Source of the DNA: Ichthyenterobacterium magnum
GTDB lineage: Bacteria > Bacteroidota > Bacteroidia > Flavobacteriales > Flavobacteriaceae
NCBI RefSeq assembly: GCF_003610635.1
Contig: NZ_RAQJ01000001.1
Coordinates: forward strand, 1,054,474-1,118,473
DNA: 64,000 nucleotides
Direction of reading: 5' to 3'
A model generated the notes under the pieces. It was not told where the DNA came from. It saw only the letters and a program-made list of their open reading frames with translations, and did no database searches. Both the position numbers and the translations under genes were made by a program. Shown here piece by piece: positions 8,836 to 15,734 of this stretch; position 1 is the first letter of the stretch, and every line of letters starts with the position of its first letter.

Positions 8836-8920
8836 GATTTGAATATAAATCTAAAGTGTGTGCGTTAATTATAGAAAATGCAAATAATACAAGTGCAGTA
8901 ATTGTAATCTTAAGTTTCAT
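8822..8920 (-). pseudogene. Secreted-protein gene cut after its signal peptide
   Basis: The ATG at 8920 (minus strand) starts a clean export signal, MKLKITITALVLFAFSIINA, but after it the frame enters the duplicated segment at 8862 and stops within 12 codons (TAG at 8822-8824), giving 32 residues. The remaining body of the gene is not found nearby. The simplest reading is that the HD segment arrived here and the rest of this gene was lost. The original function cannot be told. Confidence 0.65.
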
Positions 8921-8926
8921 TAATAG

Positions 8927-9065
8927 TATTAGTTTTTGTCGCTGCAAATAACCAACTCTAATGTTAACTTAATGTTTCCTAACTATTAAATTTTAGATAC
9001 AAAAAAACTGCCTTGGCCAGAGGCAGTCATTAGAATTCATGATAAATAGTCGACAAAAACTAATA
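8927..9065. repeat. 15-bp inverted repeats 109 bp apart, flanking an internal terminator
   Basis: TATTAGTTTTTGTCG (8927-8941) is the exact reverse complement of CGACAAAAACTAATA (9051-9065). Between them lies a minus-strand terminator (9001-9027). The repeats could be the ends of a small non-autonomous element or the outer stem of an attenuator-like leader for the gene starting at 8920. No protein is encoded inside. Confidence 0.6.
9001..9027 (-). terminator. Minus-strand terminator inside the inverted-repeat element
   Basis: ACTGCCT (9007-9013) pairs with AGGCAGT (9021-9027) around a 7-base loop; on the minus strand it is followed by seven T. No minus-strand gene is seen upstream of it up to 9290, so it may end a small RNA or act as an attenuator before 8920. 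Confidence 0.7.
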
Positions 9066-9186
9066 GATTATACGAAACTAATATGTTTTATAAAACAGTA
9101 ACAAATTTATGCATGATGCTTTATATTAATGTAACCCTAATATTAACTAATTATTAAGTTTTTATACATCAATTAAATAGCTAATT

Positions 9187-9252
9187 GTTAATGGGTTATA
9201 GTTGTAATGTAAATTTAATGTTAAGTAAATGTTGCTTAAATGTTATTGAATT
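9187..9252 (+). promoter_or_regulatory. Array of six 11-bp repeats, likely response-regulator operator
   Basis: Six consecutive 11-base units start at 9187, 9198, 9209, 9220, 9231 and 9242; five begin with GT, most read GTTA or a one-base variant, and four end in AAT. Examples are GTTAAGTAAAT and GTTATTGAATT. The array ends 2 bp before the -7 element of the next gene. An 11-bp direct-repeat period is the hallmark of OmpR/PhoB-type activators. A similar array is at 13852-13917. Confidence 0.6.
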
Positions 9253-9262
9253 TTTATCTTTG
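9232..9262 (+). promoter_or_regulatory. Flavobacterial promoter of the MORN-like gene
   Basis: TTG at 9232-9234, a 20-base spacer and a perfect -7 element TATCTTTG at 9255-9262, about 30 bp before the ATG at 9293. The -33 element lies within the 11-bp repeat array. Confidence 0.7.
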
Positions 9263-9292
9263 ATATATTAAGTAATTTTAAAACCCATAATT

Positions 9293-9652
9293 ATGAAGAA
9301 AAACATGTTGTTTTTATTTGCTTTATTAATCAGTGTGGTTTCTTTTGCTCAGCAAGAGAGAGAATTAAAACTTAACAATGACACCAATTTAATTGATGTT
9401 ACTTATTATCACGACAATGGAGTTGTAAGCCAAACAGGTGCTTATACTTTAGATGGTAAGTTACAAGGTGAATGGTTGAGTTTTAATACTGATGGGAATA
9501 AAGTAGTTTCTGCGAATTATGATAATGGGAAAAAAGTCGGCAAGTGGTTTTATTGGAATGATAAGACTTTAAAAGAAGTAGATTATACAAATAATACGAT
9601 TGTGAGTATTAATAATTGGACTGATAGTTCAGCTGTGGCACAACGCAATTAG
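9293..9652 (+). CDS. Secreted MORN/YwqK-like repeat protein
   Basis: A 119-residue exported protein: signal peptide MKKNMLFLFALLISVVSFAQ, then tandem strand pairs of the MORN/YwqK kind (DVTYYHDNGVVSQTGAYTL, GKLQGEWLSF, GKKVGKWFYW). In Bacteroidota such proteins are often labelled YwqK-type antitoxins, but with a signal peptide and no toxin nearby that label does not fit; it is more likely an envelope protein of unknown role. The ATG at 9293 follows a textbook promoter and an array of 11-bp repeats, so the gene is probably strongly regulated. It ends at a bidirectional terminator. Confidence 0.8.
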   Translation: MKKNMLFLFALLISVVSFAQQERELKLNNDTNLIDVTYYHDNGVVSQTGAYTLDGKLQGEWLSFNTDGNKVVSANYDNGKKVGKWFYWNDKTLKEVDYTNNTIVSINNWTDSSAVAQRN

Positions 9653-9671
9653 TTTTATAGATTTAACTAAT

Positions 9672-9704
9672 AAAAAAGCATCCTAAAACTTAGGATGCTT
9701 TTTT
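9672..9704. terminator. Bidirectional terminator between convergent genes
   Basis: AGCATCCTAA (9677-9686) and TTAGGATGCT (9690-9699) form a perfect stem with a 3-base loop, flanked by A5 on the left and T5 on the right. It serves both the MORN-like gene and the lipoprotein gene that ends at 9723 on the other strand. Confidence 0.92.
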
Positions 9705-9722
9705 GTTTAAAAAAAGTTTTTA

Positions 9723-10916
9723 TTATAATATAGTCCAGTTTGCTCCCCAAGTTGTATAGTCTGTAGCTGTTGCATTCCCATCACCAGAAATAAAGTCTTC
9801 CTCGGTGAATGTGTCTCCTGTATCGTTTTTCATTTTTGTTATAACATCAACAAAAGTAACATCTGTAACGCTTAAATCACCATTTAAAACACCAGTTCCT
9901 GTTGGGTTATTACTGGTTGCTCCAGCATCACCATCTAAGTCGAAACCTTCTTCAAAGCCTTCAATATATACATTAGAGAAAATACCTTGTGTGCCTGCGC
10001 GTAAACGTATAGCTTCGTTACCAGTTGCAGATCCATTACCAATAATTGTTAAGTTATTTACGGTTGGTTTAGACCAAAATAATGGTGATGAATTGTTTCC
10101 TATATCTGTATTGTAACCATCAGCTTCAACACCTTTGTCATGCTCAGCACCATGTTTTACATATGCATTTGTAATTGTTCCTGAGTAACCTTCAGTCCAA
10201 TCGATAGAGTCGTCTTGAGCATTTACAACTGAAACGAAATTTACATTAACCGTTCCTCCAAAAAACTCAACACCATCATCTTTACCTTCAAATGCTTGAA
10301 TATATTCTACGATAGTTTCATTGCCAACTCCATAAAATGAAAAACCATTGTTTTCAGACTGTCCATCGGCAGCACCACCCGAATAATCAACACGTACATA
10401 ACGTATAATTCCTGAATCATCATTAGCATCTGTTCCGCCATAAGGTAAACTTGCAATTTCTGAAGTTGAGGTTGCAGAACCAGAAACCGAATTAATAGGC
10501 GCTTTTCCTAAAATAATTAATCCACCCCAATCACCAGCAGCGGGATCTGAAGCATTAGACGTTAAAATAATAGGGTTATCAGCAGTACCATTAGCAATAA
10601 TTTTAGCACCTTGAGAAATAGCAATATAAACATTAGAGCCAGCTGCTAAAGCTTCGATAGTCATTCCTGCAGGAATGGTTAATGTTGTTCCAGTTGCCAT
10701 TATTAATGAGCCGTTTAAAACATACTCTGTGTTAGCATCTAAAGTTAAATCTGTAGTATAAGTTCCTGATAAAAACTCTATATCAGGGTTGTTGTTTCCA
10801 TTTCCATTATTGGTTACACTGTTGTCATTAATAATAATGTCTGCAGTATCATCTGTTGTACATGAGCTAAATAGTAAAGCTACTATTGTAAAAGCTAAGA
10901 ATAAATTAGTTTTCAT
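9723..10916 (-). CDS. Right-handed beta-helix lipoprotein, partner of the TonB receptor
   Basis: A 397-residue lipoprotein with lipobox Cys19 (LLFSSC) followed by acidic residues. After a low-complexity Asn/Gly linker (about 30-45) the chain is built from pectate-lyase-like rungs: LTIPAGMTIEALA, NPIILTSNA, GDWGGLIILGKAP, IRYVRVDYSGG, DDGVEFFGG, DDSIDWTEGYSG, EGFDLDGD. Such proteins are found in many flavobacteria just behind TonB receptors and probably sit on the outer surface. Automatic labels such as multidrug transporter have no support here. It follows the receptor gene by 47 bp on the same strand and probably shares its transcript. Ligand unknown. Confidence 0.8.
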   Translation of the reverse strand: MKTNLFLAFTIVALLFSSCTTDDTADIIINDNSVTNNGNGNNNPDIEFLSGTYTTDLTLDANTEYVLNGSLIMATGTTLTIPAGMTIEALAAGSNVYIAISQGAKIIANGTADNPIILTSNASDPAAGDWGGLIILGKAPINSVSGSATSTSEIASLPYGGTDANDDSGIIRYVRVDYSGGAADGQSENNGFSFYGVGNETIVEYIQAFEGKDDGVEFFGGTVNVNFVSVVNAQDDSIDWTEGYSGTITNAYVKHGAEHDKGVEADGYNTDIGNNSSPLFWSKPTVNNLTIIGNGSATGNEAIRLRAGTQGIFSNVYIEGFEEGFDLDGDAGATSNNPTGTGVLNGDLSVTDVTFVDVITKMKNDTGDTFTEEDFISGDGNATATDYTTWGANWTIL

Positions 10917-10963
10917 TGTTTTGATTTTTAATTTGATGTTTTTTTTTTTGATTTGTTATTATG

Positions 10964-13810
10964 TTAAAACTTGTATTTTAATTGAAACCCTATATCAATT
11001 CCTCTTTTATAGTTTGAAACACCTTTTGCGTTTGGTGAGGTTACAATAACTTCTCCTACAGCTGTATTTCTAACATATTTGATGGTTGGATTTAAAATAT
11101 TTTTGATTCCGAAATCGAGGTCTATATTTTTAGATAATTTGTTTTTAAGAATAAAATCTAAGGTTGGTATGCCTTTTTCAATAACATTTTGTAATTGACC
11201 AGAACCTAAAGCATCAATCCTATCTGAGAAATAAGAAAATACTAAGTTTGCTGTTGGCTTATAGTTCCCGAATGTTGGAGAATAATTAATATCTGCGTTA
11301 ATAAGAATTGGAGATGCGCCTTGTAGTTTTTCCTTTTCGTTTCTAAAGCTTACACTATAAGTTCCAGATATGTTTTTATACAAATCCTGTTCTGTATGCA
11401 TATAAGTAAAGTTTAATCCTCCAGAAAGTTTTGCTTTATCATCTTCATCTAGAATGAAATTTTTTCTAATTTCAGCTTCAAACCCAAGAATTCTTGCTTC
11501 ATCACCAGTTCTAAAATAGCGTTGTGTTCCTGTAGCATCGAAAGCTACGACCTGATTTACTGGGTCTTTAATTTGCTTATAGAATACACCAAAGGATAAT
11601 AGTTCAGACTTACTAATAAACCATTCGTACTTAAGATCTAAGTTTAATATTTTTGAATAGGAAACATCTTTTACATTGGTGTAATTTATGCCTGCTTTTG
11701 TGCCTAATAAATCTGGGTTACCTCCAATACGTTGCGAAATACTTTCGTAAACAAATGGTGCAACCTCTTTAAATTCTGGAAGTGAAATTGTTTGACTTGC
11801 TGAGAAGCGCAGATTTTGTGCTTTGGTTAATCCATATTTTACACTTAAGCTAGGAAGCGCAATAGTTTCTGAAGATGAATTACTATCTACACCTGAGTTT
11901 CCTAAATTAATAACATTATAATCTATAGTTTGCTTAATAGATTCTAATCTTACTCCAGGAACAATTAGCCATTTGTTATTATCTGCTTTTATTTCAGCAT
12001 TAAAATAACCTGCATAGATATCTAGCTGACCATTATATGTGTTTTCTGGTAAACCAGGTCTGTTAGTATTGGTTTGTCCAGGAATACTGTTAATTACTTT
12101 TATTTCGTAAAGACCGTTTTGATTTGAACTCGTATTTAAGTTGTTTAATGAAAATATATTATTAAAGTCATTAATATTTTCTACTTCAATATTGCTGTTT
12201 ACTAAGTCGTAACCATATCTAATATTGTCGAAACTACGTTCTTTAGCTCTTCCGTTATAACCAAAGTTTAGTTTGAAGTTTTCTAAAACTTTATAGGCAA
12301 TATTTAATCTGCCGTTTAATTCTGAATCTTTTATATTTTGAAAATAACGCTGGTTATCGAAAGCTACATTGCTATAAAAAGTAGGGTTTGTTGTACTATC
12401 ATTATCAAGCGCAAATTGATATTTTTCTAAAGTAATACGTTTTCTGTCTGGCTCATGAGCATTAACAAGATTGTAACCAATTCCCCAATCTACAATCCAT
12501 TTATCATAATTATGTTTTCCTAAAAACTGATTAACATAAGTAAGGTTTTGATTAAACTTTACTTCTATTTGATAAAACCCTTCGTCTGTATTTGCAATGG
12601 CATCTCTACTACGTCCTTTACCATCAATTCCAAAACGCCCTACAACATCAGATGAGTTATTAATAAACAGTGAGTTAAATTTAAAAGAGTTATTACTATC
12701 TAATTTATAATTTACAACAGCCATTGCTGTTGTTTTTGTGCCATATTCAAATTCTTCAGAAACCTCAAAAGACTTCTTTTCAACATTAGTATAATCTGTT
12801 GCTTCTCCTTTTCTGTATTCAAAAGTATTTCCAAAAGAACCAGTTGCATAAAAACTTAGTTTACTTCCGTTTTCAAAATTGAACGACTTCCCAAACGAAC
12901 CACCAAAATCTATAGCAATTGGCGTGTTAAGTTCTACCGGATCAAAACCATGAGACAATACAACTGCAAATGGGTTGTTGTCATATCTATTGTAATATCC
13001 AAAATAGCTAGTGCCTTCACTTTTTATAAAAGTTTTGTCAGCCGCATTTGTGTTTATTGATGAACCTATGAAAGAATTGAAAAACCCTTTGCCTTTATAA
13101 TCTTTAGAAGAAACATCTACATTACCTGCAGCAAAATCTCCGTAAAAGCGTGATGCATATGCTTTACTTATTGAGACATTTTCAATAATATCTGAAGCAA
13201 ATAGATTGAGGTCAATATTTTTCTTATTAACATCGTTTGATGGTAGAGCTAAACCATTAAGCGTAGTATTTAAATAACGATCCCCTAAACCTCTTACATA
13301 AACATTGCTTGAACCTTCTTGTTTAGATACACCAGATATTTTAGCAACTGCTCCAGCTGCATTACTAACCCCTTTTCTTGATAGCTCTTCAGCGCCAATA
13401 CTTTGTTTTATTTCTGTTGCCTTTTTCTGGTCTAATAATAAAGCAACTTCGCTTTCTCTTTTAGTGGTTGTTGTAATAACAACTTCATCAAGTGATGCCG
13501 CACTTGCAGACATTATTACATTTAGTTCTGTGTTTTTTCCACCAGTAACTTCGGTAATTATTTCTTGTGTTTCATACCCAACAAAACTGAAAACAATAGT
13601 GTAAGTTCCTGGTTTTAATTCTTCAAAAAGATATAATCCATCAAAATCTGATGTTACGCCAGTTGTAGTTCCTTTTATTAAAACATTTGCAAATGCTAAA
13701 GGCTCATTATTATATTCTTTATCAGTAAGTTTTCCAGAGATTGAACCTGCATTTTGTGCAAAAGAAATCGTTGATGTTACTAGTAAAAAAAGTAATGTAA
13801 ATAGTCTCAT
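10964..13810 (-). CDS. TonB-dependent outer membrane receptor
   Basis: A 948-residue receptor: signal peptide (about 1-18), a carboxypeptidase-regulatory-like domain at about 23-108 (ISGKLTDKEYNNEPLAFANVLIKGTTTG), a plug at about 130-240 (SNVYVRGLGDRYLNTTLNG), then a 22-strand-type barrel ending in Phe948 as outer membrane proteins do. The pre-domain is shared with SusC proteins, but no SusD is next to it; the partner is the beta-helix lipoprotein downstream. The substrate is unknown. Upstream lie a weak -7 element (minus strand 13841-13834, TTTCTTTG) and an array of six 11-bp repeats, which point to control by a PhoB/OmpR-type activator, possibly phosphate-related (inference). Confidence 0.9.
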   Translation of the reverse strand: MRLFTLLFLLVTSTISFAQNAGSISGKLTDKEYNNEPLAFANVLIKGTTTGVTSDFDGLYLFEELKPGTYTIVFSFVGYETQEIITEVTGGKNTELNVIMSASAASLDEVVITTTTKRESEVALLLDQKKATEIKQSIGAEELSRKGVSNAAGAVAKISGVSKQEGSSNVYVRGLGDRYLNTTLNGLALPSNDVNKKNIDLNLFASDIIENVSISKAYASRFYGDFAAGNVDVSSKDYKGKGFFNSFIGSSINTNAADKTFIKSEGTSYFGYYNRYDNNPFAVVLSHGFDPVELNTPIAIDFGGSFGKSFNFENGSKLSFYATGSFGNTFEYRKGEATDYTNVEKKSFEVSEEFEYGTKTTAMAVVNYKLDSNNSFKFNSLFINNSSDVVGRFGIDGKGRSRDAIANTDEGFYQIEVKFNQNLTYVNQFLGKHNYDKWIVDWGIGYNLVNAHEPDRKRITLEKYQFALDNDSTTNPTFYSNVAFDNQRYFQNIKDSELNGRLNIAYKVLENFKLNFGYNGRAKERSFDNIRYGYDLVNSNIEVENINDFNNIFSLNNLNTSSNQNGLYEIKVINSIPGQTNTNRPGLPENTYNGQLDIYAGYFNAEIKADNNKWLIVPGVRLESIKQTIDYNVINLGNSGVDSNSSSETIALPSLSVKYGLTKAQNLRFSASQTISLPEFKEVAPFVYESISQRIGGNPDLLGTKAGINYTNVKDVSYSKILNLDLKYEWFISKSELLSFGVFYKQIKDPVNQVVAFDATGTQRYFRTGDEARILGFEAEIRKNFILDEDDKAKLSGGLNFTYMHTEQDLYKNISGTYSVSFRNEKEKLQGASPILINADINYSPTFGNYKPTANLVFSYFSDRIDALGSGQLQNVIEKGIPTLDFILKNKLSKNIDLDFGIKNILNPTIKYVRNTAVGEVIVTSPNAKGVSNYKRGIDIGFQLKYKF

Positions 13811-13851
13811 TAGTTATTCTAAATTATTTTCAGCAAAGAAACTATTGAAGT

Positions 13852-13917
13852 GTAAAGTCAAGGTTAAGCAGAAGTTAAAACTAAGTCATAAAAAAGTTAG
13901 GATAACGTTATGTAATT
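13852..13917. promoter_or_regulatory. Second array of six 11-bp repeats
   Basis: Units start at 13852, 13863, 13874, 13885, 13896 and 13907, all beginning GT and four beginning GTTA (for example GTTAAAACTAA). It has the same length (66 bp), period and leading letters as the array at 9187-9252. It ends 10 bp from a near-consensus -7 element of the TonB receptor gene; relative to that gene the units run in the opposite direction to those at 9187. dgt, on the other side, is the alternative target. Confidence 0.6.
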
Positions 13918-13991
13918 TTGGTTTTATTTATTTGAAGGAAACAATAATTTAACATTGAAATAGCTATCTTGCAGCTGCTTAAATTTTTACT

Positions 13992-15335
13992 ATGAATTGG
14001 GAACAATTACTCTCATTAAAACGTTTTGGAGATACACATAAACGTTTAAGAAAGGAACAAGATGAAACTCGTTTGGGTTTTGAAGTAGATTATGATCGTG
14101 TTATATTTTCTTCTGAATTTAGAAGTCTTCAAGATAAAACTCAAGTGATACCATTATCACAAACAGATTTTGTTCACACAAGATTGACGCATAGTTTAGA
14201 AGTAAGCGTTGTAGGTCGTACTTTGGGGCGACGAGTTGGCCAAAAACTATTAGAAAAGTATCCGCATTTAAAAGATACTTACGGTTATCAAGTAAATGAT
14301 TTTGGTGCTATTGTAGCTGCTTCTGCATTGGCACACGATATTGGAAATCCACCATTTGGGCATAGTGGAGAAAAAGCTATAGGCGAGTTTTTTAAAACAG
14401 GAAACGGAAAAAGATTTAAAGACCAATTAACTGATAAAGAATATCAAGATTTATGTGATTTTGAAGGAAATGCAAATGGTTTTAAAATTTTAACCGAGAG
14501 CAGAGAAGGTAGAGAAGGTGGTTTACGATTAAGTTACGCTACGCTTGGCGCTTTTATGAAATACCCTAAAGAATCATTACCCAAAAAACCTACAAATCAT
14601 ATTGCAGATAAGAAATATGGTTTTTTTCAAAGTGAAAAACAAGCGTTTATTGATGTTGCTGAAGAATTAGGATTGCTAAAACGTGGTGAAGGTAAAGATT
14701 TGAGTTACTCAAGACATCCTTTGGCTTATTTGGTTGAAGCAGCTGATGATATTTGTTATACGATTATAGATTTTGAAGATGGAATTAATTTAGGATTAAT
14801 TCAAGAAGAGTATGCGTTAGAATATCTTATAAATCTTGTGAGAGACTCAATTAATACAGAAAAATACCATTCACTTAAAAATACTCAAGATAGAGTTAGT
14901 TACTTAAGAGCATTAGCCATTAATACACTTATCAATGAGGCTGTAGATTTATTTATGACACATGAAGAAGCTATCTTAAATGGCACATTTTCAAAAGCGT
15001 TATTAGACAATAGTAAATATGAAGCTCAAATTAAAGATATTATTAAAGTAAGTATTGAGAACGTCTATCAATCTGCTGAGGTTATAGATAAAGAAATTGC
15101 AGGTTATGAAGTCATTAATAAACTTCTAAACACCTTTACTTCTGCTATTTGTAATCATTTTTCAGGAAATGCTTTAAATTATGATAAACTAATTTTAAAA
15201 TCATTACCAAAAAATATAAATATCAACCAAGAAAGTTTATATGATAGTTTGGCTTTGGTTTGTTTTTATATATCAAAGTTATCAGATAGTAATGCAATTC
15301 TTGCATACAGAAAATTAAAAGGGAATCATTTATAG
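13992..15335 (+). CDS. dgt: dGTP triphosphohydrolase-like HD protein
   Basis: Hydrolyses dNTPs, classically dGTP to deoxyguanosine and triphosphate, in the cytosol. The 447 residues carry the full HD set: His67 in RLTHSLEV, His115-Asp116 in LAHDIGNPPFGHSGE and the later Asp in EAADDICYTIID. The N-terminal block SSEFRSLQDKTQVIPLSQTDFVHTR is typical of Dgt. Members of this group in Bacteroidota can be broad dNTPases, so the exact substrate is not certain. The gene is divergent from the TonB receptor gene; a weak -7 element (TATCTTGC) lies near 13965. Confidence 0.92.
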   Translation: MNWEQLLSLKRFGDTHKRLRKEQDETRLGFEVDYDRVIFSSEFRSLQDKTQVIPLSQTDFVHTRLTHSLEVSVVGRTLGRRVGQKLLEKYPHLKDTYGYQVNDFGAIVAASALAHDIGNPPFGHSGEKAIGEFFKTGNGKRFKDQLTDKEYQDLCDFEGNANGFKILTESREGREGGLRLSYATLGAFMKYPKESLPKKPTNHIADKKYGFFQSEKQAFIDVAEELGLLKRGEGKDLSYSRHPLAYLVEAADDICYTIIDFEDGINLGLIQEEYALEYLINLVRDSINTEKYHSLKNTQDRVSYLRALAINTLINEAVDLFMTHEEAILNGTFSKALLDNSKYEAQIKDIIKVSIENVYQSAEVIDKEIAGYEVINKLLNTFTSAICNHFSGNALNYDKLILKSLPKNININQESLYDSLALVCFYISKLSDSNAILAYRKLKGNHL

Positions 15336-15504
15336 GCAGAAAATTTGATCTTAAGCTTTAGTATGCTTGTATTGTTAATATTGCTGTTAATAATTATTCC
15401 TGATTATAAAATAATTTAGTGAAATAAGCACAATATTTGTCGGCAAGAAAAGAGAACGTTTTTTAGAAATTCTCTTATTAATAAATGCATTTTGTCGAAT
15501 AAAT

Positions 15505-15534
15505 TTGGTTTTAAACGATGTTTCGTTATATTTG
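15505..15534 (+). promoter_or_regulatory. Promoter of the 56-residue membrane peptide gene
   Basis: TTG at 15505-15507, a 19-base spacer and a perfect TATATTTG at 15527-15534, giving a leader of about 25 bases before the ATG at 15564. Confidence 0.75.
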
Positions 15535-15563
15535 TTTAACCATAATCTATTAAACCTACTATC

Positions 15564-15734
15564 ATGAGAAAGAAAATTCTTGGAGCAATCGTAATCTTTT
15601 TTGTCACTTTAGCAATCTTATTAATGATTGATGACATTTCTAATACAACAAACTCACAGCTAAGAGAAAACGTTCAAATGTATGATACTAACGAAGAGCC
15701 AGAATTAGCTACTGTAGATAGAGAAGAAGATTAA
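15564..15734 (+). CDS. Small membrane-anchored acidic protein (56 residues)
   Basis: A short gene supported by a consensus promoter and a coherent protein: a basic start (MRKK), one membrane helix at about 5-21 (ILGAIVIFFVTLAILLM) and a soluble acidic tail ending EEPELATVDREED. It would sit in the inner membrane with the tail outside, or be an uncleaved signal-anchor protein. Its stop codon overlaps the stop of dxs on the other strand by a few bases. I do not recognise a family. The region 15336-15500 before it holds no other gene that I can support. Confidence 0.7.
   Translation: MRKKILGAIVIFFVTLAILLMIDDISNTTNSQLRENVQMYDTNEEPELATVDREED

Larger units (their letters stand above)
8144..8862. 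repeat. 719-bp duplicated segment, copy 1 (probable insertion)
   Basis: Identical to 35749-36467 except for one base (G at 8836, A at 36441), compared base by base. It holds the HD-hydrolase gene plus the terminator that, in the other copy, ends the desaturase gene. Here that terminator has no desaturase before it; instead the segment abuts the cut end of a small secreted-protein gene. I therefore read this copy as the derived one. No transposase, terminal inverted repeat or clear target duplication is visible at the edges. Confidence 0.9.

Noticed and set aside
8144-8862. Insertion sequence carrying the HD gene
   Set aside because: No transposase, no terminal inverted repeats and no clear target duplication at either copy.
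9187-9252. 11-bp tandem units as a CRISPR or minisatellite
   Set aside because: Units are too short, imperfect and without unique spacers; their promoter position fits an operator better.
9293-9652. Antitoxin of a toxin-antitoxin pair
   Set aside because: The protein has a signal peptide and no toxin gene is adjacent; the YwqK antitoxin label rests only on repeat similarity.
10665-10678. ATTCCTGCAGGAAT palindrome similar to the REP-like arms
   Set aside because: Lies in the lipoprotein coding sequence (TIPAGMTI is a regular beta-helix rung) and lacks the loop; likely chance.
15364-15420. 18-codon hydrophobic ORF after dgt
   Set aside because: No consensus promoter or conservation evidence, in contrast to the 56-codon gene at 15564.
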